NCBI RefSeq assembly: GCF_003390935.1
Contig: NZ_QNQZ01000002.1
Span: forward strand, 496,001-560,000
Origin: Lewinella sp. IMCC34191
GTDB lineage: Bacteria; Bacteroidota; Bacteroidia; Chitinophagales; Saprospiraceae
DNA: 64,000 nt
Direction of reading: 5' to 3'
Of the stretch, positions 43,396-52,195 are shown piece by piece; position 1 is the first letter of the stretch; each line of letters begins with the position of its first letter. The position numbers were made by a program, and so were the translations under genes. Below the pieces are notes generated by a model. The model was not told the DNA's origin and did no database searches. It saw only the letters and a list, made by a program, of their open reading frames with translations.

Positions 43396-45195
43396 TTACT
43401 CCCCTTTCTCCTCGATCTCCTCCGCCATCTGCCGCTCGACGATCTCGCTGTAGTAGCCGCCGTTCGCGAGTAGTTCCTCGTGGGTGCCCACCTCGGCGAT
43501 GTGTCCCTGCTCCAGGACGATGATCTTATCGAAGGTCAGGTGACCGTAAATGCGGTGGGTGATGATGATGGAGGTCTTATCCTGCAGCGCCTCGTTGAAG
43601 TAGCCCAGGATTTGCTGTTCCGTATTGGTATCCACGGCACTGAGGCTATCGTCGAGTAGAACGATATCGGGGCGCTTGATGAGGGCGCGGGCGATACTGA
43701 CGCGCTGCTTCTGTCCGCCGGAGAGGGTGACGCCCCGTTCACCTACGAGGGTATCGAAGCCCAGGGTGAGGCCTTCAATGTCTTTATACACCGCCGCGTA
43801 TTTGGCGAACTGCTCGATCTCTTCATCGCTGGGATCGTGGTCGGCACCGAAGGCGATGTTGGCTTTGATGGTATCGGAGAAGAGGAAGACATCCTGGGGT
43901 ACGTAGCCGATCTTACGGCGAAGGTTGGCCAGGCCGATCTCGCGGATGTCCTGCCCATCGATCAGGATGCGGCCCTCCGTCACGTCGTACATGCGGAGTA
44001 ACAGATCGGCGACGGAGGTTTTTCCCGAACCCGTACGGCCGATGATGGCCAGCTTTTCCCCCGCCTTTAGGGTAAAGCTCAGCTTATCGATAGCCTTGAT
44101 ACCGGTATCCGGGTAGACGAAGGTGACGTTATCGAAGGTGATGTCCCCCTTGATGGCGCCCCGGTATTCGGGATCCGGGTCGGTGATGGCGGTCTCCGTG
44201 CTCAGGAACTCATTGATCCGCTTTTGGCTGGCGGCGGCCTGCTGCACGATACTGGCAATCCAGCCGATGGCGGTCACCGGCCAGGTCAGCATATTGACGT
44301 AGATCACGAATTCGGCGATGTTACCGGCGGAAATCTCCCCGGCTACCACCTGTAATCCCCCGACGTATACGGTGAGTACCGTGGCCGCCCCCACCATGAA
44401 GACCATGAGGGGGAAGAACCAGGCGTCCACCTTCGCCAGGTTGACGCTCATGTCCTTGTAGACGTCACTCTGGCCGGCGAAATACTGCTCCTGCTGCCGC
44501 TCCCGCACGTAGCTCTTGACCACCCGGATACCGCTGAAAACCTCCTGCGCGATGCTGGTCAGCTTGGACAACTGCTGCTGGATCAACGTAGACCGGGTAT
44601 GGATGATGTTGCTCACGTAGTAAATGCTCACCGCCAGCACGGGCAGGGGGATGAGCGTATACAGCGTCAGCGTCGGACTCACCGCCAGCATGCTCACGAT
44701 GACGAAGATGATCGTCGAGATCAGGTTGGCGCAGTACATCACGGCCGGCCCCAGGTACATACGCACCTTGTTGACGTCCTCCGTGATCCGGTTCATCAGG
44801 TCACCGGTGTTGTTGCGCTTGTAGAACTCCAGGCTGAGGTCCTCGTAATGGTCGAAAATCACCTCCCGCAGGTCATATTCGATGAGGCGCGACATTACGA
44901 TGATGGTTTGCCGCGTCAGGTACAGGAAAAAACCCATGATGAGCGCGAGCAGCAGGACCAGCCCCGCAAAAAGCATCAGCGTATGACTGAGGATGCCGAA
45001 AAATTCCCCCTGCACCTCGAAGCCGTCGTAAATCCGGTAGGTATTGACGTAGTCGATCACCAGGTCCAGCGCCTCCCGGATCACCTGCGGTTGCAGCACC
45101 TGAAAGTAGTTGGAAATACAGATGAAGATGATCCCCAGCGCCAGCCGCCAGCGGTATTTCCAGAAGAATCGGTTGAGGAACTTGAGTTCGCGCAA
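43396..45195 (-). CDS. ABC exporter, MsbA-like half-transporter
   Basis: A 599-residue protein with an N-terminal six-helix ABC membrane domain (about 15-320) and a C-terminal ATPase. Walker A GRTGSGKT, Q-loop YVPQD, signature LSGGQKQR, Walker B IVLLDDSLSAVDT and the switch His (THR) are present. As a half-size exporter it must dimerise. Lipid, drug or glycolipid export are all possible. It starts with TTG (45195); no in-frame ATG is close upstream. It lies between the polysaccharide locus and aminopeptidase P with gaps on both sides, so it need not belong to the operon. Confidence 0.9.
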   Translation of the reverse strand: MRELKFLNRFFWKYRWRLALGIIFICISNYFQVLQPQVIREALDLVIDYVNTYRIYDGFEVQGEFFGILSHTLMLFAGLVLLLALIMGFFLYLTRQTIIVMSRLIEYDLREVIFDHYEDLSLEFYKRNNTGDLMNRITEDVNKVRMYLGPAVMYCANLISTIIFVIVSMLAVSPTLTLYTLIPLPVLAVSIYYVSNIIHTRSTLIQQQLSKLTSIAQEVFSGIRVVKSYVRERQQEQYFAGQSDVYKDMSVNLAKVDAWFFPLMVFMVGAATVLTVYVGGLQVVAGEISAGNIAEFVIYVNMLTWPVTAIGWIASIVQQAAASQKRINEFLSTETAITDPDPEYRGAIKGDITFDNVTFVYPDTGIKAIDKLSFTLKAGEKLAIIGRTGSGKTSVADLLLRMYDVTEGRILIDGQDIREIGLANLRRKIGYVPQDVFLFSDTIKANIAFGADHDPSDEEIEQFAKYAAVYKDIEGLTLGFDTLVGERGVTLSGGQKQRVSIARALIKRPDIVLLDDSLSAVDTNTEQQILGYFNEALQDKTSIIITHRIYGHLTFDKIIVLEQGHIAEVGTHEELLANGGYYSEIVERQMAEEIEEKGE

Positions 45196-45262
45196 AGAGG
45201 GGGGAATTCGGAGGTCGGGGATTTGAACGTTTGGTGGGGCGGATGGTTGCCCCCCTCAGGGT

Positions 45263-45282
45263 CCCGGAGCTCCAGCTCCGGG
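45263..45282. other. Perfect inverted repeat in intergenic gap
   Basis: Nine-base arms (45263-45271 and 45274-45282) with a 2-base centre, in the 149-base gap before the ABC exporter. Next to it lies a short direct repeat of the type TTCGGCRGACGAA (45304-45316 and 45330-45342). No T-run follows on either strand. Confidence 0.5.
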
Positions 45283-45344
45283 CAAAGCATGCACCGATCC
45301 GCTTCGGCAGACGAACTTCGCTACACTGCGTTCGGCGGACGAAG

Positions 45345-47120
45345 CTACAAACTCCGGCAAGCCTCCTCCAGCCACCGCAGTTCCTCCCCCTCCAGCAGCG
45401 GCGATACCCGCTCCCAAACCATGCGGTGGTAGTCGTTCAGCCATACTTTCTGCGCGGGGGAAAGCAGGGTTTCATCGATGAGCTGCCGGTCGATCGGGAA
45501 CAGGGTGATCGTCTCGAAGTGCAGCCAGCCTTCCTCTTCGGATTCCTGCACCACCACCAGATTCTCCGTGCGGATGCCGTATTCGCCCTCCAGGTAGTAG
45601 CCCGGCTCGTTGCTGAGGACCATGCCCGGTTCGAGGGGGTACTGGGCAGACTGGGAGCGCGGATTGGGACTGATGCCCGCCGGCCCCTCGTGGACGTTGA
45701 GAAAGAACCCGACGCCGTGGCCGGTACCGTGACCGTAGTTCAGTTCGTGCTGCCAGAGGGGGCGTCGCGCGAAGCCGTCCAGCTGCACGCCGCTCGTTCC
45801 CCGGGGAAAGCGGGCGGTGGCCAGGTCGATGTGCCCCTGCAGCACCAGCGTAAAGTGCTCGCGCTGCTCGGCCGTGGGTTCACCCAGGGCGAAGGTGCGG
45901 GTAATGTCGGTCGTCCCGTTGTGGTACTGGCCGCCGCTGTCTAGCAGGAGGATACCCTCGGGACGGATCCGGGCCGCCCGCTCGGCGTTAGCGTGGTAAT
46001 GCACGATAGCGCCGTTACCGTTGTAGCCGACGATCGGGTTAAAGCTCTCGCTAACGTAGCGATCGTATTCACCGCGCAATTCGGCCAGCTTCTCCCCCAC
46101 CTCGTATTCCGTTACCCCTTCGGACAAGCGGGTATCCAACCAGCGCCGCAGCCGCAGCAGGGCGACCGCGTCGTGGGCCATCACCTCCCGAAGGTGTGCC
46201 AGCGCCGTTTCGTTTTTTCTTGCTTTCCATTTGGGGATGGGACTGGCCACCCCGCAGGATTCCATGCCCCCCGCCGCCGTGGAAAGCCACACTGAAGTTG
46301 ATGCCGGATCGAAGCCGATATCGGCGTCCTGCGCGTTGAGGCGACGCAGGTACCGTTCCGTGTCGGCGTACGGCAGCCGCTGGAGGTTGTCCAGTTGCCC
46401 AGCCCACTTGGCCAGCGCTTCGGCCTGCTCGGCGAAGACGGCGTGATCTCCGCGGCGGCCGGCGATGAAGTAACCCACCATCAGGGGATTGAAGTCGATG
46501 TCCGTACCCCGCAGGTTCAGCAACCACGCCAGTTCGTCGAGGGCGCTCACCAGGTAGTAATCCAGCCCCTCGTCCTGCATCCAGCCGGTGAGTTGATCCA
46601 GGCGATCTTTCCAGTTTTCGCCGCTGAACTCGGCCAGGTGCTCGCTCACGGGCCGGTTGGGCAGCTCGGGACGATCTTTCCACACCAGTCCGATGAGGTC
46701 GTAGTCGGTCTTCAGATGCAGTTCGGCCTTCTTCAGTTTTTTCTTCAGTTGCTGGGCGGCGCGGGCACTGAATACCCGGCCGTCCACGCCCACCGTCTGT
46801 CCGCTCATCAGGTGGTCGGCCAGCCAGTCGGCATACTCCGGGGTATGCGGTGTCTTCAGCTTCATGAGTTGGATGCCCGTCCCCGCCAATTCTTCTTCGG
46901 CCTGGAGGAAGTAGCGGCTGTCCGTCCACAGTTTAGCCTCGTGGAGGGTGACGACCACCGTTCCGGCAGAGCCCGTGAAACCACTGATCCATTCGCGTGA
47001 TGCCCAGCGCGGGGCGGGGTACTCGCTCTGGTGGGGGTCCGTGCTGGGGATAATGTAGGCATCGAGCTGGTATTCCAGCATTTCCTGGCGAAGGGCGGAG
47101 AGTTTATCGGGTACGGTCAT
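45345..47120 (-). CDS. Xaa-Pro aminopeptidase (M24B)
   Basis: A 591-residue enzyme of the three-domain aminopeptidase P type. Two creatinase-like N-terminal domains are followed by the pita-bread domain. Metal ligands are visible in LLLDSGGQYHNGTTDITRTF (two Asp), GHGTGHGVGFFLNVHEGP (His) and MVLSNEPGYYLEG with IRTENLVVV (two Glu). It removes the first residue from peptides with Pro in second position. ATG 47120 is preferred over an upstream GTG. No signal peptide, so cytoplasmic. It is transcribed away from the PH-like gene. Confidence 0.94.
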   Translation of the reverse strand: MTVPDKLSALRQEMLEYQLDAYIIPSTDPHQSEYPAPRWASREWISGFTGSAGTVVVTLHEAKLWTDSRYFLQAEEELAGTGIQLMKLKTPHTPEYADWLADHLMSGQTVGVDGRVFSARAAQQLKKKLKKAELHLKTDYDLIGLVWKDRPELPNRPVSEHLAEFSGENWKDRLDQLTGWMQDEGLDYYLVSALDELAWLLNLRGTDIDFNPLMVGYFIAGRRGDHAVFAEQAEALAKWAGQLDNLQRLPYADTERYLRRLNAQDADIGFDPASTSVWLSTAAGGMESCGVASPIPKWKARKNETALAHLREVMAHDAVALLRLRRWLDTRLSEGVTEYEVGEKLAELRGEYDRYVSESFNPIVGYNGNGAIVHYHANAERAARIRPEGILLLDSGGQYHNGTTDITRTFALGEPTAEQREHFTLVLQGHIDLATARFPRGTSGVQLDGFARRPLWQHELNYGHGTGHGVGFFLNVHEGPAGISPNPRSQSAQYPLEPGMVLSNEPGYYLEGEYGIRTENLVVVQESEEEGWLHFETITLFPIDRQLIDETLLSPAQKVWLNDYHRMVWERVSPLLEGEELRWLEEACRSL

Positions 47121-47131
47121 CACGTTAATTT

Positions 47132-47150
47132 TGCGGCGGAGCGCAGGATA
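47132..47150 (-). repeat. Dispersed GC-rich element, copy 5
   Basis: Minus-strand copy (CCTGCGCTCCGCCGC core), 12 bases before the aminopeptidase start codon, between divergent genes. Confidence 0.6.
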
Positions 47151-47217
47151 GATAGTTGTAAGAAAAAGGTTAGCTTGGTTACATGTTCAGGCATTGCCAC
47201 CTGCAAACCCTATTCAC

Positions 47218-47712
47218 ATGAATCACTACACCTATCGCCTTGGTCCGGCTATTCGCGCCGCCGCCGTCAGTTTTCTTTGCGTCCTACTTCTGTGGTGGTT
47301 GACGGGTCGCCTCGGGGTCGACGATACCCGCACCCTACTGGGCCTTGCCTTAGCTGGAGGGTTGATCTTCCTCTTTCAGTCCGCTTACATCTTCAACCAA
47401 TTCCTGGTGCTGGAGGGCAACCGACTGGTAGTACGCCGCCGTCTCGGCGCCGATAAAGCAATTCCCCTCTCCGACATCCTTCGGTTTCGGATCGAGGAGA
47501 ACCCCGGGCTAGGGTGGCGCCCCGTGCGCGAGATGATCGTCTACCATTCCGAAGGCAAGACGCGCTTTAACGTAGGCGACCTGAGCGAAGCGGATCGCTT
47601 CGTACGGGAACTCGAAGCCAGGCTCGACGGTACCGGGCGGCAGTTGGACGGGGAGGACTCCCAGCGGGAGAAGAACTTCCTTCACCGGCAACTGGACCGT
47701 CTTTACCGCTAG
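47218..47712 (+). CDS. Membrane-anchored PH-like protein
   Basis: A 164-residue protein from ATG 47218. Two transmembrane helices (about 14-30 and 41-58) are followed by a small beta domain that looks like bacterial PH domains: FLVLEGNRLVVRRRLGADKAIPLSDILRFRIEE and REMIVYHSEGKTRFNVGDL. The role is unknown; such proteins often sit at membranes next to other factors. It is followed closely by a methyltransferase gene, which starts only 27 bases later with its own promoter box. Confidence 0.65.
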   Translation: MNHYTYRLGPAIRAAAVSFLCVLLLWWLTGRLGVDDTRTLLGLALAGGLIFLFQSAYIFNQFLVLEGNRLVVRRRLGADKAIPLSDILRFRIEENPGLGWRPVREMIVYHSEGKTRFNVGDLSEADRFVRELEARLDGTGRQLDGEDSQREKNFLHRQLDRLYR

Positions 47713-47727
47713 TGGCCGGCGAGTCCG

Positions 47728-47735
47728 TAGCTTTG
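47728..47735 (+). promoter_or_regulatory. -7 box ending 4 bases before a GTG start
   Basis: TAGCTTTG is a perfect TAnnTTTG and ends 4 bases before GTG 47740, implying a leaderless mRNA and supporting the GTG as the start. Confidence 0.5.
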
Positions 47736-47739
47736 GCCC

Positions 47740-48567
47740 GTGTTTGACTTCGACCGCATCATCTCCCCCGATTTTAACCGGCCATTGGACGCCTACCGCA
47801 GCCCCGAGGGCGTCTACAATTTCCTAACCGAAGACTCGCGGGCGGAAAATTACGTCGAGCACTATCACCTGGATGCGCTGGAGTCCGATTACTTCGCCCC
47901 GATCGAGGATGGGGCCACCCGCCACGAGAGCGATCGGCTGCACGGGGAATTGCTCCGCCTCATCCCGGAGGCAGCGGATACCGTACTCGACGTCGGCTGC
48001 GGTGGCGCCTGGGTCGCCCGCGAGCTGCTGCCGGTAAAGCGGGCCGTGATCAGCTTCGACCTCGCCATTCGAAACACCACGGAAGCAATCAAGCGCTACC
48101 CCGCCCCGAATCACTTTGCCGTAACCGGCGATGCCTTCAACTTACCCTTCCGCGACGGGTCCATCGACGCGATCCTCTCCTCGGAGGTCATGGAACACGT
48201 TCCCGACGTGCCCCGCTACCTGGAAAACCTGGTCCGGGTGGTTCGGCCCGGGGGCACGATCGTCATTTCCACGCCCTACAACGAACGGATCCAGTACTCG
48301 CTGTGCATCCACTGCAACCGGCCGACGCCCCTTCACGCCCACCTGCACAGCTTCAACGAGCGCCTGGTACAGGATCTACTAAATCCCTTCGCCGACCGGA
48401 TCACGTACCGTACCCAGACCCTTTCCAATAAGGTCCTCCTGATGTTACAGACCCACAAGCTGCTGCGTCACCTGCCCCATGCCGCCTGGCGCTCGGTTGA
48501 CACGCTGGCCAACCGCGTGCTGAATAAGCCGGCACGTTTACTGATCGTCATTCGGAAACGGGGGTAA
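47740..48567 (+). CDS. Class I SAM-dependent methyltransferase
   Basis: A 275-residue enzyme of the Methyltransf_11 type. Motif I is VLDVGCGGAW, then AVISFDLAIRN, AVTGDAFNLPF and ILSSEVMEHVPDVPRYLENL, followed by RPGGTIVISTPYNE. A Cys/His pair (CIHCNRPTPLHAH) follows, found in some glycan or sugar methyltransferases. The GTG start is favoured by the perfect -7 box 4 bases upstream. Convergent with the flippase gene at 48682, it may modify glycan repeat units. Substrate unknown. Confidence 0.85.
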   Translation: MFDFDRIISPDFNRPLDAYRSPEGVYNFLTEDSRAENYVEHYHLDALESDYFAPIEDGATRHESDRLHGELLRLIPEAADTVLDVGCGGAWVARELLPVKRAVISFDLAIRNTTEAIKRYPAPNHFAVTGDAFNLPFRDGSIDAILSSEVMEHVPDVPRYLENLVRVVRPGGTIVISTPYNERIQYSLCIHCNRPTPLHAHLHSFNERLVQDLLNPFADRITYRTQTLSNKVLLMLQTHKLLRHLPHAAWRSVDTLANRVLNKPARLLIVIRKRG

Positions 48568-48583
48568 ATCGCCCGTCGTCTGT

Positions 48584-48671
48584 CCAGCGCTAGCTGGTCC
48601 GCCGACGGGTCCAGCTGACCCGCCCCCCGGGCAGACGAGCTACCGCTCGGCGGACCGGAAGGCTACCGCTC
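48584..48671. other. Stacked inverted repeats between convergent genes
   Basis: The 114-base gap between methyltransferase and flippase holds a hairpin CCAGC/GCTGG (48584-48597), then GGGTC/GACCC, then repeats of a CGCCGACGGG-like motif in both orientations. It is probably a two-way termination region, although no T-runs are present. Confidence 0.4.
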
Positions 48672-48681
48672 CGCCGACGGG

Positions 48682-49989
48682 CTACACCACCAGATAGTAC
48701 GCTCCGAACAGCCCGATCAGGTATAGTCCGTACCACCGCAGATCGGCGTAGCTGCGCCAGGAAGTTTTCGTCCGGTATCGCAGGTAAAGTACCAGGCAGA
48801 TCTCGTGAAAGTAGCTGGCAATCACCGTCGCCCAGATGATTCCCAGCAGGCCGTAGCGGGGGGCCAGCAGCAACGATAGGATGATGTTTACACCAAGTTC
48901 CAGCAGCGCCCAGAGGTACAGCCGCTTGGTCTGTCGCAGGGCGGTGAGTACCGTCATGGCGAATACGAGCCGGCAGCCGACCACCAGCAGGTAAGTGCGG
49001 AAAACCGGAAGACTTTCGGCGAAGGTATCGGTGAACAGGACCGTCCACCACCAGTCGGCCGTAATCATCATGATAAGCGTAAGGCCGAAAACGTAATGGA
49101 ACAACTTCCGTGACTGGTGTCGGAGCAGATCCAGCCCGGATCCCCGTTCCCGAGCGATCAGCGGAATCGTAACGACGGTCATCCCGCTGATCAGCGCCGC
49201 CAGGAAGGGAAGCTCCCGCACGCCGTAGCGGAAAACGGCAAAGGTGGCCTGGTCGCCATCCGACCAGTAATTGACCATCCAGGGGTCGACGGCCACGGCC
49301 AGGGTAGCCACCAGCGTGTAGGCAATTAGCGGTGCACTTATTTTCCCCCATTCCCGCACGTCGGTGTAGTCGCCCGGGTCCCGTTCCGGTACAATGGGTG
49401 AGGTAAACCACGTCCACGTTCCGATGGCGAGCAGCTTTATACCTGCGTATACCGCCAAAAACCGCATCGCGTCCAGCATGTCGTACCCCAGGTACAGTGG
49501 CAATAACAGGGAAAGTATCAGGCTCAGGGCGTTCACCACCGCGAAGCCCAGCAGCAGGCTTACCCGACCGGTCAGGAGCAGGGTCTGCTCGAAGCAGTAA
49601 GCGGGCCACCGGCTCAGGAGCAGGACGAAAAAAAAGTACCATCCGAGCGGAGGATCTTCCAGCTGAAGTAACCGGAAGAAGGGCGTATGAAATCCGGCGG
49701 CCAGCAACAGGACAAGGGCGGACAACAACGTAAATACCCCGATTGACCTGTGTGCGAACAAGCTGGCGTAGGGTTCATTGAGTTCACCCATGCGCACTAA
49801 AAACCCCTGCAACAGACCGCTCGTCCAACTAAAGCCGAGCAAATACCCGATAAAGATCAGCGACTCCCACTCCCCGATGGCCGCCCGGGACAGACCGAGT
49901 CGGGGCAGGGCGAGTGCGATAAAGATGTACGCCCCCTGCCGGGCAGCCTGGGTAAACTGACCGGCCCGGACGAGGGTATTAGAGGTCAA
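48682..49989 (-). CDS. Second Wzx-like polysaccharide flippase
   Basis: A 435-residue protein with about twelve transmembrane helices of the MOP/Wzx style. It begins FTQAARQGAYIFIALALPRLGLSRAAIGEWESL and shows a conserved middle loop, REWGKISAPLIAYTLVATLAVAVDPWMVNYW. It should carry lipid-linked sugars across the inner membrane. Its gene overlaps the end of the saccharopine dehydrogenase-like gene by 11 bases, so both are co-transcribed. Its separation from the main assembly operon, which has its own flippase, suggests a second glycan pathway. Confidence 0.82.
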   Translation of the reverse strand: MTSNTLVRAGQFTQAARQGAYIFIALALPRLGLSRAAIGEWESLIFIGYLLGFSWTSGLLQGFLVRMGELNEPYASLFAHRSIGVFTLLSALVLLLAAGFHTPFFRLLQLEDPPLGWYFFFVLLLSRWPAYCFEQTLLLTGRVSLLLGFAVVNALSLILSLLLPLYLGYDMLDAMRFLAVYAGIKLLAIGTWTWFTSPIVPERDPGDYTDVREWGKISAPLIAYTLVATLAVAVDPWMVNYWSDGDQATFAVFRYGVRELPFLAALISGMTVVTIPLIARERGSGLDLLRHQSRKLFHYVFGLTLIMMITADWWWTVLFTDTFAESLPVFRTYLLVVGCRLVFAMTVLTALRQTKRLYLWALLELGVNIILSLLLAPRYGLLGIIWATVIASYFHEICLVLYLRYRTKTSWRSYADLRWYGLYLIGLFGAYYLVV

Positions 49990-51313
49990 CCGTATGGTGG
50001 GTAAATTTCAGCCCGTACTGCTCCATTTCTTCCAGGACCGGCTCATACACTTCCCGCATGGTGGGGATGTGCACACCCGTAGAGTGGATCTTCTGCTGCG
50101 TCATCAGCCGCACGAAAATACCGAGCGGCAGACCGACCAGACGCGACATGGCCGTGTCCTTGGCATTTTCCCCCTTCATCACCAGATTGGATACGTCGCG
50201 TTTTTCCTTGCCGTCGAGTTCGTAGTCGATCTGGTGCTGCATGACGATCAGGTCCTTATCGTCCGGTTGAAGTTTCCACTTGTCAAGGAGCAGATTTTCG
50301 AGAATAAGGGCCGGCGTGGCGCCCTTCAGGCGGATGCGCTTCTTCCGGAAGAGCCCGAGCCAGGTCAGTCGTTTCATCACCTCGCCCTTCGGTTCCAGCT
50401 TGAGCATGGCCGCGATACGGTCCTTCACCGAGCCGGCGCCGCTGGGGGCCAGGGCCTCCATCAGTTCGTGGTAGGTGATATTGGCGCTGTCTAGGATGGG
50501 GAAGTCGCCGTCCGTCATGCCGATACGGACCAACGCATTCCAGGCGGCGCAGTAGCCGGGATAACGGAGTGTTCCGCGCAGGATGGTCGGAATATCATTG
50601 AGGCCGTACTGATCGCGGTAGAGCAGGCTGTCCCGGTTGGCGTAGGCCTCGAATTTACCGATGCCGTCGACCTCTACGTTCCAGGTATTCTGGAAAAGGC
50701 GGTAGTAGGGCAGGTATTTGAGTTTACCCTCGTCCAGGTATTGGGCGGTACCCTGGCCGGCCAGCACGACGTTGCGGGGGTTCCAGGTAAATTTATAACC
50801 CCAGGGGTTGTCGTTGCTTTCCGGAGAGATCAGCCCCCCGGTAAACGATTTAAAGGCGGTCACTTTACCCCCCATCTCCCGGATCGCGTTGATGCGCTGC
50901 ATCGCGGACATATGATCGATGCCCGGATCGAGGCCCATCTCCCCCATGAACATGAGTTCGCGGTTGCGGGCCTCATCGCCGAGTCGGTACAGCTCCTGGC
51001 TGACATAGCTGGCGGTCACCAGGTGCTTCTTCAGGCGAATGCATTCCTGCGCCACCTCGATGTGGAGGTGCGCCGGCAGCAGGGACACGACGATATCCGA
51101 CCGGCCGATGAGTTCCCGGCGATCGTTGGTCTTGGTCACATCCAGCCAGGCGGTCTGCCCGCGGGGGTGCCCGTTGACCTTCTCGGCGGCTACGGCGGGG
51201 TCGGCATCGGCGACGGTTACGTTCCAGCCCAACTCCTCGCTGTTTTCGAGCGCGTAATTGATGAGAGCCGTGGAGGAGCGACCCGCGCCTATTATTAGTA
51301 TTCTGGAGGACAT
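49979..51313 (-). CDS. Saccharopine dehydrogenase-family protein
   Basis: A 444-residue enzyme. The N-terminal Rossmann domain has ILIIGAGRSSTALINYAL with the GxGxx(G/S) pattern. The catalytic/C-terminal domain has GEMGLDPGIDHMSAM and GGLISPESNDNPWGYKFTWNPRNVV, matching LYS9-like and saccharopine dehydrogenase C-terminal families. It should carry out an NAD(P)-linked oxidoreduction on an amino-acid adduct, in lysine metabolism or carboxynorspermidine-type synthesis. ATG 51313 is preferred, with a perfect -7 box 5 bases before it. It overlaps the flippase gene by 11 bases, an odd pairing. Confidence 0.88.
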   Translation of the reverse strand: MSSRILIIGAGRSSTALINYALENSEELGWNVTVADADPAVAAEKVNGHPRGQTAWLDVTKTNDRRELIGRSDIVVSLLPAHLHIEVAQECIRLKKHLVTASYVSQELYRLGDEARNRELMFMGEMGLDPGIDHMSAMQRINAIREMGGKVTAFKSFTGGLISPESNDNPWGYKFTWNPRNVVLAGQGTAQYLDEGKLKYLPYYRLFQNTWNVEVDGIGKFEAYANRDSLLYRDQYGLNDIPTILRGTLRYPGYCAAWNALVRIGMTDGDFPILDSANITYHELMEALAPSGAGSVKDRIAAMLKLEPKGEVMKRLTWLGLFRKKRIRLKGATPALILENLLLDKWKLQPDDKDLIVMQHQIDYELDGKEKRDVSNLVMKGENAKDTAMSRLVGLPLGIFVRLMTQQKIHSTGVHIPTMREVYEPVLEEMEQYGLKFTHHTVDL

Positions 51314-51318
51314 GGGAG

Positions 51319-51326
51319 CAAAGATA
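51319..51326 (-). promoter_or_regulatory. -7 box ending 5 bases before start codon
   Basis: TATCTTTG on the minus strand is a perfect TAnnTTTG ending 5 bases before ATG 51313, implying a leaderless or nearly leaderless mRNA. Confidence 0.5.
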
Positions 51327-51330
51327 GTAC

Positions 51331-51441
51331 GGTAGTCTTTAGTCGATGGCTGCGCCATCGGGGTAGTACAATAGAAGGAAGTTGCAGGGTAGTCGGTAGT
51401 CTTGGCTGCGCCAAGGAGTAGTACGGTAGTCGTTGGTCACG
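51331..51441 (+). repeat. Heptamer units and hairpins, left flank of four-helix-bundle gene
   Basis: GGTAGTC-type 7-bp units occur at 51331-51344, 51388-51401 and 51428-51441. Between them two hairpins share the core GGCTGCGCC (51346-51361 and 51400-51414). A related arrangement in reverse orientation follows the gene at 52121-52160. Confidence 0.65.
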
Positions 51442-51721
51442 TCGTCGGAGCAGGGGAATAGGAAAATGTGAGCGTATTCCACATTAGATCGCCATCTACT
51501 AATGGAATGACTTTGGCTAATTCATCATGCAATCGGTACCCGCGGATTACCCTTATGCTACCTGAATATCAATAATATAGACGTCATTAATCATCTTAGT
51601 GCAACCCTGAGAATCTGATTACGAATAGATAAACGTTTTTAAACGATTATAATCGCAAGTATACGTTTAATTGACGGCTACGAGCACATACTGTTTTGAA
51701 GTTTGCAGGAAAAACAACCGT

Positions 51722-52117
51722 ATGCAATCCTCTAAATTCAGACGATGGCTGGCGTACCAAAAAGCGCTCGCGCTGTGCATTACAATCGAAAAACTGACGC
51801 GGACATTTCCCGTCAAGGAAGAGCGGCGATTATCGGATCAGATCATCCGCTCATCCCGGTCAGTTTGTGCTAACCTTGCGGAGAGCTACGGAAGGCGAGC
51901 CTATCCCAAACACTTTCAAGCCAAGATTGCAGATTGTATAGCCGAAAACTACGAGACTCAGGTTTGGCTAGACATCGCCGCGGCCGACCGGTACCTATCA
52001 GATACGCACTACCGAATATATGTTAGTGCATCGGAAGAGGTAGGGAGGTTACTATCGTACATGCAAAGAACCCCAGCGCAATTCACGCTGCCCCCAAATA
52101 GAAATGCCGACGGGTAA
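51722..52117 (+). CDS. Four-helix-bundle protein (TIGR02436, 23S IVS-like)
   Basis: A 131-residue all-helical protein of the family first seen in intervening sequences of 23S rRNA and related to Avd of retroelements. Clear family blocks are FRRWLAYQKALALC, SDQIIRSSRSVCANLAESYGR, and KIADCIAENYETQVWLDIA. ATG 51722 is favoured; a longer frame would need a TTG at 51671. The gene and its 240-base leader are much more AT-rich than their surroundings, and inverted repeats flank it. There is no rRNA, reverse transcriptase or repeat-variable gene nearby. It looks like a stray mobile or semi-mobile cassette, function unknown. Confidence 0.88.
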   Translation: MQSSKFRRWLAYQKALALCITIEKLTRTFPVKEERRLSDQIIRSSRSVCANLAESYGRRAYPKHFQAKIADCIAENYETQVWLDIAAADRYLSDTHYRIYVSASEEVGRLLSYMQRTPAQFTLPPNRNADG

Positions 52118-52120
52118 GAA

Positions 52121-52160
52121 CCTACCGTACTACCCCGCTGCGGAGCACCGACTACCGACT
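52121..52160 (-). repeat. Inverted heptamer/hairpin repeat, right flank
   Basis: Inverted counterpart of the left-flank repeat: CTACCGTACTAC, a short GC-rich hairpin, then GACTACCGACTAAA. The left copy reads GTAGTACGGTAG and GGTAGTC units in the opposite orientation, so the gene lies in an inverted-repeat frame. Confidence 0.6.
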
Positions 52161-52164
52161 AAAA

Positions 52165-52195
52165 GAATCTCAATTGGCGAGGCCAATTAAGATTC
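52165..52195. terminator. Two-way hairpin overlapping the zinc-ribbon stop codon
   Basis: An almost perfect inverted repeat of about 14 pairs (52165-52178 with 52182-52195) around a 3-base loop. It contains the stop codon of the minus-strand gene (52187-52189) and follows the four-helix-bundle gene. Flanking A/T runs are weak; probably terminates both convergent genes. Confidence 0.55.

Noticed and set aside
51314-51721. CRISPR-like array in the repeat-rich gap
   Set aside because: Repeats are 7-bp units and hairpins of unequal spacing, with no regular spacers and no cas genes.
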